A stretch of DNA of 64,000 bases from Bin80 sp965116685 (GTDB lineage Bacteria; Bacteroidota; Rhodothermia; Rhodothermales; Bin80). A model generated the notes under the pieces. The model was not told the origin of the DNA. It did not search any database and worked only from the letters and a program-made list of their open reading frames with translations. The stretch is from contig OZ220707.1 in NCBI GenBank assembly GCA_965116685.1, forward strand, positions 2,480,001-2,544,000, read 5' to 3'. Of the stretch, positions 44,472 through 53,518 are shown one piece after another. The translations under genes were made by a program, and so were the position numbers. Position 1 is the stretch's first letter. The number at the start of each line of letters is the position of its first letter.

Positions 44472-46469
44472 AGTGTCTGTCCAGGAATACCAGAACATCC
44501 TTAAAATGTGCCCTGTAGGCCTCCTACGGCCGTTTTTTAGCGTAATTCTCTAGATTTTTCCTCCACGAGTTTCTAAAGCCCCCTCGGTGGTGGGCGATTT
44601 TCAGGAAAATCCACAATCCCTGAAAAACCTGTATTGGAAGCATCCCAAGGCGGTTTTTACTCTGAATTTATTCTTCAGATTTGTCGATCCATGCCTGGAT
44701 CATGGGAGTATAAGTGGAACCGGGCCGTTCATCTTCAACTTTTTTTTGCGATGCGAAAAGCGTATGACTTTCAATTATCAATGGATTGCATCTCCATGGA
44801 GGAGATCCAGCTTGATCCAAGAAGCCGGGATGTGATTCAAGTATTTCTGTATGGGCTCCGACAAATTTTTCTGGACCTCCCGACCCGATTGAAGTTGATG
44901 GATCTTTTGGAGAGGTATAAACCGGGAACCCGTAAGAATTGTGGGCGCCCCGGAATGGACGTGTGGAATATCTTGGTTTTGGCCGGCCTGAAGCAGGCGC
45001 TGCATTGCAACTATGATCTTTTGACCGCTTTGGCGAACCATATGGATATTGTGCGGCAGATGCTGGGGCATGGAGCGGACGATCGGACCCGCTACACTCG
45101 TTCCGCCATTCATGATAACGTATCGGCACTGTCCCCCGAATTGCTGGTGCAGGTCAATTGTTTGGTGGTCAAACTTGGGCACCGAATGGTCGGCAAACCC
45201 GAGGGCGAGACGCTCAAATGTCGGTGCGACTCGAAACCGGTGAAGACCAATGTTCGCTTTCCGACCGATCTGCTCTTGCTCTGGGACTCGGTACGTTGTC
45301 TGATTCGTGTCAGTGCGAAGGTGGGCAAATCATTTGGGATGGATGGTTGGCTGCAACACCAAAGTCTGAGCAATAAGGTCTACCGGGAATATAGGGCAGC
45401 TCGGAAAGGTCAGCGGCGTGACTACAAACTCAAGAACGTTCGCAGATATCTGCGCAGCAGTCGTGCGATGGTCAAAAAATCTCTTGACCTTCTGGAGCAG
45501 ATCAATGCACTGGAGCAGGAGATTTTGGCCCGTTCCGCCCCCCGTTCCAATGCAGATCAAGCCACTTTGCAGGAAATTTTTGAGGCCAAACAGAAACTCT
45601 GTCTGTATCTGGACTACATTGCGCGATTTTCCGATCAGATCCAGCGCCGCATCTTTGAAGGAGAGCAGATTCCTACCCACGAGAAAATCTATTCGATCTT
45701 CAAGCCGTTCACGCGATGGATCGTCAAGGGCAAGGCAGGAATCCTCTGCGAGTTGGGGGTCCCGGTCGCGGTGATTGAAGATGAGGATCAATTTGTTTTA
45801 GGCTACGGGATTCTTTGGGAGGGAACCGACAAGGATATTGCGATTCCCCTGGTGAAGACCTTGGAGGCACAGTATCCAGGGATCTCCATGACCTGCTCGT
45901 TTGACCGGGCGTTTTACAGTCCTGAGGTGCGTAAGCAGTTGGATGAAAAGCTGGAAGTTACGGCCATGCCGAAGAAAGGGGGGCGGACCCAAGAGGAACA
46001 AGCACGTCAGAATGACCCGGCTTACCAGAACGCACGGAAGGGGCATGCCGGAGTAGAGTCCTGCATGAACCATCTCAACCATCGAGGCTTGTCACTGGTG
46101 CGTGAGACCAGCAGCGAAAGCTTCGAACGTGTGGTGGCAACCTCGGTATTGGCCGCGAACATCCACCGGTTGGGGACGCTAGTGCGAGATCAGGAACGAA
46201 AGCGTCTCAGACGTCTCCAGAAACAACGCAAGCGATTGCGGCGCGCGGCGTAGCCATCCCGCTTATCCGAGGAAGAACATCAAGTGGCTCGTACGGGCGG
46301 ATGCGAGAGGTGTGTCCAGTAGATACGAAATACCTGTAATACAGAAAAATCCAGCACAAACAAGTGTCTCAAAAACGACCGCCCCACCAATAATCAAACG
46401 GATTGAACCAAAATGAACCCCAATATCTCGGAACAGACCCGGAGCACAGGCATTTTCTGGACAGACACT
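44472..46469 (+). mobile_element. Complete ISNCY-like insertion sequence, copy 2, with 4-bp target duplication
   Basis: Its ends are AGTGTCTGTCCAGGAATACC (44472 onward) and, as the reverse complement of the right end, AGTGTCTGTCCAGAAAATGCC. AGAT lies on both flanks (44468-44471 and 46470-46473). The element is 1998 bp and carries one transposase. It resembles the element at 9843-11813 in size, start dinucleotides and 4-bp duplication, but the sequences have diverged. It is inserted inside hicB. Confidence 0.93.
44751..46253 (+). CDS. ISNCY-like family transposase (second element)
   Basis: The protein has 500 residues from ATG 44751 (MRKAYDFQLSMDC), chosen because it aligns with the transposase at 10080. 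Shared motifs are GRPGMDVWNILVLAGLKQ, YDLLTALANH, FPTDLLLLWDSVRC, VPVAVIEDEDQFVLGYGI and SFDRAFYSPEV, followed by a basic tail (KRLRRLQKQRKRLRRAA). The two enzymes are clearly homologous but far from identical, so the elements entered independently. The frame is intact. Confidence 0.86.
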   Translation: MRKAYDFQLSMDCISMEEIQLDPRSRDVIQVFLYGLRQIFLDLPTRLKLMDLLERYKPGTRKNCGRPGMDVWNILVLAGLKQALHCNYDLLTALANHMDIVRQMLGHGADDRTRYTRSAIHDNVSALSPELLVQVNCLVVKLGHRMVGKPEGETLKCRCDSKPVKTNVRFPTDLLLLWDSVRCLIRVSAKVGKSFGMDGWLQHQSLSNKVYREYRAARKGQRRDYKLKNVRRYLRSSRAMVKKSLDLLEQINALEQEILARSAPRSNADQATLQEIFEAKQKLCLYLDYIARFSDQIQRRIFEGEQIPTHEKIYSIFKPFTRWIVKGKAGILCELGVPVAVIEDEDQFVLGYGILWEGTDKDIAIPLVKTLEAQYPGISMTCSFDRAFYSPEVRKQLDEKLEVTAMPKKGGRTQEEQARQNDPAYQNARKGHAGVESCMNHLNHRGLSLVRETSSESFERVVATSVLAANIHRLGTLVRDQERKRLRRLQKQRKRLRRAA

Positions 46470-46634
46470 AGATAGGGAATCTAGATATAAAATTATCCCA
46501 TCTTCAACATTCTTCAAAACTTCTTCTTCTGTGTCTCCCCCAACGTGTAGTCCTTTGAGAGTAGGTGCATATGCATAAAATCCGTTACCATCTCTCTCAA
46601 CACAGATTCTAACGGTTATCTTCTGTCGTCTCAT
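46470..46634 (-). pseudogene. hicB: 5' part of hicB antitoxin gene, interrupted by an insertion sequence
   Basis: From ATG 46634 the frame reads MRRQKITVRICVERDGNGFY, then YAPTLKGLHVGG and EEVLKNVEDGIILYLDSLS, the HicB N-terminal fold, and runs into the insertion sequence at 46469 (continuing as SVCPENACAPG from element DNA). The upstream extension of the frame to 46775 has no family support. The antitoxin loses its DNA-binding or C-terminal half unless the fusion is stable. Confidence 0.88.
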
Positions 46635-46896
46635 TGCATTGGTTTGGTGTAATGAGTGCCTAAGTATTACATCTGGAAAGTCAAATGCTTCCCCGAGGAC
46701 TGCGTTACTGTTATTTGCGTGCAGTATTATGTTGGTATATTCACCTGCACATCTTGCGCCGAGATCACGACACAAGGTTCAACAATCCGAATCACAGAAG
46801 GCCATTCTTGATGGCCATCCCCCTGAAAAACATCTTTACTCTTGTAAAGGTTCCCAAAATTTAAGTCGAGACAGGTAGAGTTTTGCAGGAGAGCAT

Positions 46897-48348
46897 CTAG
46901 TGTAAAGCTCGATCAAGTAATTGTCGGTCAAGCTTATTGTCAATGTCATAGGGGAAACGTTGAAAAAACACATCACGCGAAATCTCCCATGGATCGTCGC
47001 CAGCAGTTTGAAGGTTAGCAGCCGTTCCCCACCAATTTTTGTCTTGGGCCGAGAGACGAAACGCCATGCAGTTGGCGAGAAACCCGACATCTACCTCATT
47101 CTCGGCTGCAACCCTCGGAACAGCTTGCTTCAGCTTTTTAATTGAGCCCTTCGCCGCTTCGACACATTCTCGTAATAGAGCGTCAGCTTTCCCATTAAGG
47201 GCAACATCAGCAGCGAATTCGTTGGCGGCTGATTCTTCTTCAGAATTCCGGTGTTTCGCTATTGTTTTGTCCACCTCAATCACCTCAAGGGTATCGTCTT
47301 CTGGCATTTGGCCCGCATGATATAACTCATGTAACAGGTCGAACTGCCACCGTGTCTCGTGCGGTGAAGTTTGTTTCAATACAATGACGTTCCGATGCTC
47401 ATACCGCCAGCAGGCCCCATGAAACTCACCGGTGTCACGCAACGGCAAGACGGCTACACCGAAATCCCACGCAGTGTGTAAAATATGCGCGAGGTTGATG
47501 CTACCGTATTTGTCAAGTATACATTTTCGCAAGGCATCTGCATCGGTAGGCACTGCCGAGTTGGGAAGAGAGGCTGCCCCTTTCAGGACGAGTACAGCGA
47601 GATGGTTGGCGTAAGCTGCATACAGATCAGTTCTCTCTCTGTTACGTCGTGGGGGCATTCTAAATCGTGCTTCGGCCGCAGCGAATCGAGGTGTCTCAAG
47701 TGTGTCTGGACCGAAGATGCTATCGTTGGTCCAACCGAAGATTCGATTCAGAATTACAGCAGCCTTGGCAGCGAGCGCTATACTTTCGTCTTGCGTCGTA
47801 ATTTCGCCAGCAGCATGTGCTGCATCTTCAGAGGTGAGTAAACGGTTTAGTATGAAATTTTTCTTCAGACCGGCATCACGAAGCTTCTTGAGCAGATCTT
47901 GAAAATTTCCAGGCTCCACATGGAGAAAAATGTCATTCCTTATGCGCAATCCAAGAGCATTTGCTACTTCACGCAGGCGGTCATAACTGGCAGACGCATA
48001 ACGTGTAGATTCATAGCGCTGGATTTGTTGTTCTTTCAAGCCCATGCGGCGAGCCAGAGACTTCTGGCTCAAATCATTGGCGATTCGCGCCCTGATGAGA
48101 CCGTCACCTAATTCGTCAAATGAGTTGACGCTGAGTACCGAAGAACTTTTCGACTTGAGACGTTCGTATTCAGTCAGTTCGGCCACGAGATCGGCTAGCT
48201 GACTTTCCATCGCCTCGCGCTCTGCTTGAATCAGACGGGGATGAATATCCGAACGATCGGCCTGATTGGACACAAGGTCTTCAATAGCCTCACGAAATTC
48301 GTCGGCTTTCTTACGCGTTATCCTGTACTGTCGCTCATTGGTAATCAT
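46897..48348 (-). CDS. XRE-family regulator fused to ImmA/IrrE metallopeptidase
   Basis: The 483-residue protein has an N-terminal coiled segment (about 1-65) and an XRE helix-turn-helix (about 77-137: IRARIANDLSQKSLARRMGL and QQIQRYESTRYASAS). The ImmA/IrrE zinc peptidase domain (about 280-400) carries HELYH at 340-344 and the third ligand Glu377 in ESAANEFAAD. Length and order are typical of COG2856 regulators that cleave a repressor or antitoxin in response to damage or phage. It overlaps the DUF6932 gene by 4 bases on the same strand, so both are one coupled operon. The region downstream (46635-46896) is the upstream side of the dead hicB. Confidence 0.9.
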   Translation of the reverse strand: MITNERQYRITRKKADEFREAIEDLVSNQADRSDIHPRLIQAEREAMESQLADLVAELTEYERLKSKSSSVLSVNSFDELGDGLIRARIANDLSQKSLARRMGLKEQQIQRYESTRYASASYDRLREVANALGLRIRNDIFLHVEPGNFQDLLKKLRDAGLKKNFILNRLLTSEDAAHAAGEITTQDESIALAAKAAVILNRIFGWTNDSIFGPDTLETPRFAAAEARFRMPPRRNRERTDLYAAYANHLAVLVLKGAASLPNSAVPTDADALRKCILDKYGSINLAHILHTAWDFGVAVLPLRDTGEFHGACWRYEHRNVIVLKQTSPHETRWQFDLLHELYHAGQMPEDDTLEVIEVDKTIAKHRNSEEESAANEFAADVALNGKADALLRECVEAAKGSIKKLKQAVPRVAAENEVDVGFLANCMAFRLSAQDKNWWGTAANLQTAGDDPWEISRDVFFQRFPYDIDNKLDRQLLDRALH

Positions 48349-48782
48349 GGGAGTGTCGCAAGGTCAATTTGGACGATACCTTTTGGGATATTGTCACGGT
48401 CAGTTTTGAAAAAATCTTCATAAAAGACTCCTGGAGCCGCTACCATCCCCGATGGGAATAGCTCCCCCAGGTATTTTGATTTCATTGCAGACCGAGAGCG
48501 ACTGAAATCAAGCAATACCGGATCCACGAGACGAACATCAACACCCATCGTATACCAGGCTCCGTCATAGTCTTCAGGCAGTTCTTTATTCGACACGAAG
48601 CTGCCGTTAAGCAACACAGAGCGACATCCCGCACGCGATAGATTTTGAAAAGCTGCAATCAATCCTGCGAGGAGACGAGATCTGTGGCCATTAAAGCCGA
48701 AATAACAGGAGACATCTGTCCAAGCCATCAAATGCGTTCCTGGGGGTAAATAGCCTGTTTCTGGATCAAAGTCTGGTAACAT
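48345..48782 (-). CDS. DUF6932 / minimal-nucleotidyltransferase-like protein
   Basis: The 145-residue protein has the nucleotidyltransferase signature as LLNGSFVSNKELPEDYDGAW: Gly60-Ser61, then Asp71-x-Asp73, in the spacing of MNT-type toxins and antitoxins (GSx9DxD). A second acidic strand (DVRLVDPVLLDF) follows. I identify it as the DUF6932 family from the overall pattern; its activity is unknown. It is the first gene of a two-gene operon with an XRE/ImmA-IrrE protein, overlapping it by 4 bases, behind a 14-bp palindrome. The pairing recalls nucleotidyltransferase-based toxin-antitoxin or defence systems. Confidence 0.75.
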   Translation of the reverse strand: MLPDFDPETGYLPPGTHLMAWTDVSCYFGFNGHRSRLLAGLIAAFQNLSRAGCRSVLLNGSFVSNKELPEDYDGAWYTMGVDVRLVDPVLLDFSRSRSAMKSKYLGELFPSGMVAAPGVFYEDFFKTDRDNIPKGIVQIDLATLP

Positions 48783-48806
48783 TATACGGATTCACACGAC
48801 AATATG

Positions 48807-48820
48807 CAACAATATTGTTG
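48807..48820. promoter_or_regulatory. 14-bp perfect palindrome CAACAATATTGTTG upstream of DUF6932/ImmA-IrrE operon
   Basis: The palindrome begins 25 bases upstream of the first ATG of the operon (48782). A wider imperfect inverted repeat (CACGACAATAT with ATATTGTTGTG) surrounds it. It is well placed to be the operator of the XRE regulator in the same operon. The rest of 48783-49035 holds only a short open stretch without start (48864-49001 on the plus strand), possibly a gene remnant. Confidence 0.6.
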
Positions 48821-49035
48821 TGTTGGTGTTCCAGAAGAGAGCTTTCACTAAAGTGGTGACTGATTTTGGCCTGATTTGGCAAACTTGCATTGGGGCGTAA
48901 CAATCAAGAAATCTGGAGAAGGAGCAGCTACTCCCAACGAGAAAATCAAGAATAACTACAAGCGTTTAGCCAATCTCAATGAGCGAAGTCCAGAAAACTG
49001 ATTAGCATTTGCATTTTCACGATTCATCCCGGCAA

Positions 49036-50436
49036 CTACTTTGGAGTTGGCATATCGGCTCCGACTTTTTTGCGCCAGTCCCTAAGGTTCTCATGTAGCA
49101 GTTCTGCCTTTTCCGGTAGTTGGTCAGTCAGATTGGTGGACTCCCCCGGATCTTCGCGCAGGTTGTAGAGCTCCAGCACATCATTCTCGAAGAATTCGAT
49201 TAGCTTGTAATCTCCACTGCGTATCACCCCAGCCGGTGTCGTACGCCACGGTCCAGGTATTCCCCTTGACGCCTCAAGGTATGCTGGAAAATGCCAGTAG
49301 AGGTTCCTCGCTGCCAAACCGCTACTCCCGGTAAAAATCGGGACGAGACTTACTCCGTCCAGAGTGTGCGCCGGGGGCTCAGCACCAGCGACCTCCAAGA
49401 GGGTAGGGTAAAAATCAATTCCAATTACAGGAGTGCTATCCAACTGGCCAGGTGTGATTCTTGTCGGCCATTTTATAGCCAACGGGACGCGAATACCACC
49501 CTCGTACAACATTCCCTTGTAACCTCTGAGCGGCTGATTGGATGTGGCCTGGACAGCTCCACCATTATCAGAATAGAAAATAACCAGCGTATTGTCTGTC
49601 AACTCCAATGTTGCAATCCGCTCTAATACGCTCCCCACACTACGATCAGCGCTCTCAATCATGGCAGCATATGTAGGATTCTTTTGACCTCCATCAGGTG
49701 CCTTGCGCTCATACTTTGCTTTGATATCTGCCTGTGCCTGTATTGGAGTATGGACTGCGTAGTGGGACAGATACAGGAAAAATGGCTCCTCTTTGTTCTG
49801 TTCAATAAATGCGATGGCCTCGTTTGTAAGGCGATTCGTCAGGTATTCACCGTCAGGACCGTCGACAAGTTTTGGATTATTATAGGGCGGAAAATACCCT
49901 CCGCGTGGGGATCCACTTTTATATCCGCCAACATTCACATCGAAACCCTGGTCTTCAGGATGAAATCCCGTGTCTCCCAGATGCCATTTTCCGAAGTGGC
50001 CGGTAGTATATCCTGCATTGCCCAGTGCCTCAGCCAGCGTCGCATAATGGAGCGGCAGGTTTTCCGTGTTCGGAACAGGGACCATACGGCGGTCCTCTTC
50101 CTGCCCCCGCTCGGAGCTTCCCACCGTGTAAATCTTATGTCGTGGTGTGTACTGCCCGGTCATCACTGAGGCCCTACTTGGGGCACAGTTGGGGGCATTT
50201 GCGTAGGCTTGCGAAAAAATGATCCCCTGACTTGCAAGCCGATCTATGTTTGGTGTTTCGTAGTAAGTACTGCCGTTGAATCCAACATCCGCCCAGCCCA
50301 GGTCATCAATGTAAATAAGGACGATATTAGGTTTCGCTGGCTCGCTCCGGTTCTCTCCAACTGATTTCTCTCCCGCACTACCTAGGAAACACAGACCAAG
50401 AAGAAGGACGACAAAGATTTGTGTATTTGAATGCAT
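49036..50436 (-). CDS. Exported sulfatase (type I, formylglycine-dependent)
   Basis: The 466-residue protein has an N-terminal signal (IFVVLLLGLCFLGSAG). Metal-binding IYIDDLGWAD lies near the start, and the activation motif CAPSRASVMTGQYTPR has Cys84 to be converted to formylglycine. FGKWHLGD, YSDNGG and TPVIGIDFYPTLL follow, the standard alkaline-phosphatase-fold sulfatase blocks. It probably removes sulfate from polysaccharide. It is not adjacent to a sulfatase partner, though a formylglycine-generating-enzyme homologue lies at 61729. Substrate class cannot be assigned by eye. Confidence 0.92.
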   Translation of the reverse strand: MHSNTQIFVVLLLGLCFLGSAGEKSVGENRSEPAKPNIVLIYIDDLGWADVGFNGSTYYETPNIDRLASQGIIFSQAYANAPNCAPSRASVMTGQYTPRHKIYTVGSSERGQEEDRRMVPVPNTENLPLHYATLAEALGNAGYTTGHFGKWHLGDTGFHPEDQGFDVNVGGYKSGSPRGGYFPPYNNPKLVDGPDGEYLTNRLTNEAIAFIEQNKEEPFFLYLSHYAVHTPIQAQADIKAKYERKAPDGGQKNPTYAAMIESADRSVGSVLERIATLELTDNTLVIFYSDNGGAVQATSNQPLRGYKGMLYEGGIRVPLAIKWPTRITPGQLDSTPVIGIDFYPTLLEVAGAEPPAHTLDGVSLVPIFTGSSGLAARNLYWHFPAYLEASRGIPGPWRTTPAGVIRSGDYKLIEFFENDVLELYNLREDPGESTNLTDQLPEKAELLHENLRDWRKKVGADMPTPK

Positions 50437-50862
50437 TCAATCCCTTCGGCTCAGCAGAAATAAACCTGATACGAGGTCTTAGCGCTCGCTGATATGTACC
50501 CTACCATCGGGTTGACTGGCCAGTTGTCCTCACTTCCCAGGCAGCTATTTGCCTGGAAACCAACCTTTTATACTACGGATAGTCCATCCAAAACCAAATA
50601 TACAGGCTACACTGGATATTGAGGTCCAAATTAATCTGAATCCGCATTCATTATTCCCTTATCATTCCCTTTCGTTGACGCGAGTCTCAATTTGGCATGC
50701 CCTCAGTTGTTCGGAAGATCGAAACATGCAAGTATGCCCGAATCGGAATCACTGCTGTTTACTGATGCAGGGACAGAATAGATGGATCGTGGGGAACATG
50801 GAGTACAAGTCTTTGTATTCCTGAATAGTTCTGCCTAATTACACAACAACCGAGAATGCGTC
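50437..50862. other. Intergenic region (426 bp) between divergent sulfatase and tatA
   Basis: It contains a 7-bp perfect inverted repeat CCAGGCA/TGCCTGG (50537-50543 and 50550-50556) with a 6-base loop but no T-run, and otherwise no gene I can support. It should carry the promoters of the sulfatase (minus) and of tatA-gatA-sucD-engB (plus). Confidence 0.45.
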
Positions 50863-51135
50863 ATGTTTGGACTTGGACCTTGGGAAATAACCGTCATACT
50901 TCTTATTATTTTGGTATTATTCGGGGCCAAGCGTATCCCTGAAGTAGCACGTGGACTCGGGAAAGGAATCCGGGAGTTCAAGTCGGCCACGAGCGAGATT
51001 AGCCGTGAGTTGACCGTCGAAGATCGTCCCCCTGCGTATCGTCCCCCGGTACAGCAGAATCCTCCAGGCTACGTTCCTCCGTCTCAGGAACAGGAGCCTG
51101 TTCAGGCAAATCCTACGCCTGAAACTCCTAAGTAA
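50863..51135 (+). CDS. tatA: Sec-independent translocase subunit TatA/E
   Basis: The 90-residue protein has the TatA pattern: short N-terminus, one transmembrane helix (WEITVILLIILVLFGAKRIPE), the amphipathic helix ARGLGKGIREFKSA and a Pro-rich tail. It forms the pore of the twin-arginine pathway. No tatC is in the window. It is followed after 35 bases by gatA and then by sucD and engB, an apparently ordinary housekeeping cluster. Confidence 0.93.
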   Translation: MFGLGPWEITVILLIILVLFGAKRIPEVARGLGKGIREFKSATSEISRELTVEDRPPAYRPPVQQNPPGYVPPSQEQEPVQANPTPETPK

Positions 51136-51170
51136 ATTTTTTCGGCCTTGGCACGTCCGGGGAACCGCAC

Positions 51171-52598
51171 ATGGCTTTGCCGTCGTTTGCCGATTGTAGG
51201 AGTGCATTGCTCGAAAAAAGGATTAGTTGTGCAGAGATTGCACAGTTCGCCTTGGATACAATTCAGACGAAAAACCCTTTCCTAAATGCATTCACGCACG
51301 TAGACGATGAGTCTGTACATCAATCGGCGGAGATGATTGATCAGACACTCGCTCAAGGAAAGAAGTTGCCATTGATGGGACTGGTGCTCGGCGTAAAGGA
51401 TGTGCTGAGTACAACTGAGTGGCCGGTGACCTGCTCCTCAAAAATTCTCAAGGGATATCGCCCTCCATTTGAGGCGACTTCAGTTGCCAGACTTCGCAAG
51501 GCCGGCGCACTCCTTATCGGGCGCACGAACTGTGATGAGTTTGCGATGGGGGCAACCACCGAATATTCTGTGTACGGCCCCACGCTGAATCCCCATAACC
51601 CGGAGTACGTCGCAGGAGGATCTTCGGGAGGATCTGCTGCTGCCGTTGCAGCCGGAATGTGTCATGCTGCATTGGGCACAGATACAGGAGGATCCATACG
51701 TCAGCCGGCATCTTTCTGTGGAGTCCTGGGACTGAAGCCAACGTATGGGCTGGTGAGCCGTTACGGTCTGGTTGCATTTGCATCTTCGTTTGACTGCGTT
51801 GGTCCCTTTGCCCATAGTGCTGTGGTTGTTTCAAAGATTCTCTCACATATGGCGGGCAGTGATCCAAGTGATGCCACCTGTATGGATCAGTCCTACCGCG
51901 ATGTGGATTTCTCGGAAAACCAATCCATTCGTGGATTACGGATCGGTTTACCAAAAGAGTATTATGGTGAAGGACTTGATCCTGAAGTCAGGAAACTTGT
52001 GGATCAGACGGTGAACACACTTGACTCGGAAGGGGCAAATCTGGTACCAATCTCAATGCCTCATACAGCGTATGGGGTAGCAACGTATTATATTCTCGCA
52101 GCAGCAGAAGCCTCCAGTAACCTATCTCGTTACGATGGAGTAAAGTATGGACTTCGAGACTCAGATGAAGCGCATTCCCTTGAAGACATGTATACAGGTA
52201 CCCGGAGCAGGGGGTTTGGATTTGAAGTGAAACGGCGGGTCATGTTGGGTACGTACGTACTTTCAGCCGGTTACTACGATGCGTATTATGGGAAAGCGCA
52301 GCGTGTTCGTAATTTGATTCGCAAGGATTTTGATGAGGCATGGCAGAAGGTTGATGTGCTCCTGACCCCCGTAAACCCGGCTGCAGGGATGCGGGTTGGA
52401 CAGCGGGACAAGGACACTCTTCAGATGTATCTAAGTGATGCCTATACGGTGACGGCAAATTTGGCGGGTATCCCTGGGATATCCATTCCTGTGGGGAGTA
52501 CAACGAAGGGGTTGCCCGTAGGGGTGCAGTTGTTAGGGGCACCATTTAGCGAATCAACCTTGCTCTCTATCGGCAAGACAATCATGGAATTATCATAA
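51171..52598 (+). CDS. gatA: Asp-tRNA(Asn)/Glu-tRNA(Gln) amidotransferase subunit A
   Basis: The 475-residue amidase has the Ser-cis-Ser-Lys triad: catalytic Lys76 in GLVLGVKD, cis-Ser in GGSSGGSAAAVAAG, and nucleophile Ser in GTDTGGSIRQPASFCG followed by LGLKPTYGLVSRYG. The C-terminus contains YTVTANLAGIPGISIP, as expected. It transamidates mischarged Glu-tRNA or Asp-tRNA together with GatB and GatC, which are elsewhere. The start ATG at 51171 fits the family length. sucD follows after 39 bases. Confidence 0.96.
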   Translation: MALPSFADCRSALLEKRISCAEIAQFALDTIQTKNPFLNAFTHVDDESVHQSAEMIDQTLAQGKKLPLMGLVLGVKDVLSTTEWPVTCSSKILKGYRPPFEATSVARLRKAGALLIGRTNCDEFAMGATTEYSVYGPTLNPHNPEYVAGGSSGGSAAAVAAGMCHAALGTDTGGSIRQPASFCGVLGLKPTYGLVSRYGLVAFASSFDCVGPFAHSAVVVSKILSHMAGSDPSDATCMDQSYRDVDFSENQSIRGLRIGLPKEYYGEGLDPEVRKLVDQTVNTLDSEGANLVPISMPHTAYGVATYYILAAAEASSNLSRYDGVKYGLRDSDEAHSLEDMYTGTRSRGFGFEVKRRVMLGTYVLSAGYYDAYYGKAQRVRNLIRKDFDEAWQKVDVLLTPVNPAAGMRVGQRDKDTLQMYLSDAYTVTANLAGIPGISIPVGSTTKGLPVGVQLLGAPFSESTLLSIGKTIMELS

Positions 52599-52637
52599 CA
52601 TACACTATTCGTGTACATTGAATCAAAGGATTGATTA

Positions 52638-53507
52638 ATGAGCATTTTAATTGACAACAATACAAGGTTAGTCGTACAGGGGTTTACCGGCAAGGAAGGA
52701 TCATTTCATGCAGAGCAGATGATCGAATATGGTACGACGGTGATCGGAGGGGTTACCCCGGGCAAGGGAGGGATGCAACATTTGGGTCGCCCGGTCTTCA
52801 ACACGGTCCGTGAGGCCGTTGCAGCAGAAGGTGCCAATACTTCGGTCATATTTGTTCCTCCCGCATTTGCCAAAGATGCAATCATGGAGGCGGCAGAGGC
52901 AGGGGTGGAACTGATTGTGTGTATCACGGAAGGAATTCCTGTGAAGGACATGGTCCAAGCATTCCACTACATAAAGCCCCAAGGCACTCGTCTCGTTGGA
53001 CCGAATTGTCCGGGTCTATTAACTCCCGGGCAAGCCAAGGTGGGGATTATGCCGGCAATGATTTTTTCGGAAGGCCCCGTTGGTGTGATTTCGAGGTCCG
53101 GGACCTTGACGTATGAGGCGGTTGATCAGCTTACCCGTGAGGGATATGGCCAGAGCACTGCGATTGGAATTGGCGGAGACCCAGTCATCGGAACTCGTTT
53201 CATCGATGCATTACAACTGTTTGAAGAGGATCCTGAAACTGCCGCCGTTGTACTGATTGGAGAGATTGGAGGAACGGATGAAGAGGATGCCGCGGCGTAT
53301 ATCAAGGCTCATATGAGCAAGCCTGTGGTCGCATTCATTGCCGGCGCAACCGCCCCTCCAGGGCGCCGAATGGGGCATGCAGGGGCCATCATTGCAGGCG
53401 GTAAAGGCACTGCCGAAGACAAATTTACAGCACTCGCAGATGCAGGGGCCCATATTGTCCGTAATCCGGCGCATATCGGAGAAGCGGTTCGGAGTACGGG
53501 GGTTTGA
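52638..53507 (+). CDS. sucD: Succinate-CoA ligase (ADP/GDP-forming) subunit alpha
   Basis: The 289-residue protein carries the CoA-binding Rossmann N-terminus (LVVQGFTGKEGSFHAEQMIEYG, shown in full only as LVVQGFTGKEG), the ligase motif GPNCPGLL, SRSGTLTYEAVDQL and the phosphohistidine in MGHAGAIIAGGKGTAE. Acts in the TCA cycle. sucC is not adjacent. The stop is 11 bases before the preferred start of engB, so the two are likely cotranscribed. Confidence 0.97.
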   Translation: MSILIDNNTRLVVQGFTGKEGSFHAEQMIEYGTTVIGGVTPGKGGMQHLGRPVFNTVREAVAAEGANTSVIFVPPAFAKDAIMEAAEAGVELIVCITEGIPVKDMVQAFHYIKPQGTRLVGPNCPGLLTPGQAKVGIMPAMIFSEGPVGVISRSGTLTYEAVDQLTREGYGQSTAIGIGGDPVIGTRFIDALQLFEEDPETAAVVLIGEIGGTDEEDAAAYIKAHMSKPVVAFIAGATAPPGRRMGHAGAIIAGGKGTAEDKFTALADAGAHIVRNPAHIGEAVRSTGV

Positions 53508-53518
53508 ATGCACGATCC

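Noticed and set aside
48864..49001. Short open stretch reading ...KKSGEGAATPNEK... on the plus strand
   Set aside because: It has no start codon in frame and ends after 45 codons. It could be a remnant but cannot be supported as a gene.
50537..50556. CCAGGCA/TGCCTGG hairpin as a terminator
   Set aside because: The stem is only 7 bp, lacks a following T-run and lies between divergent genes where no terminator is needed.
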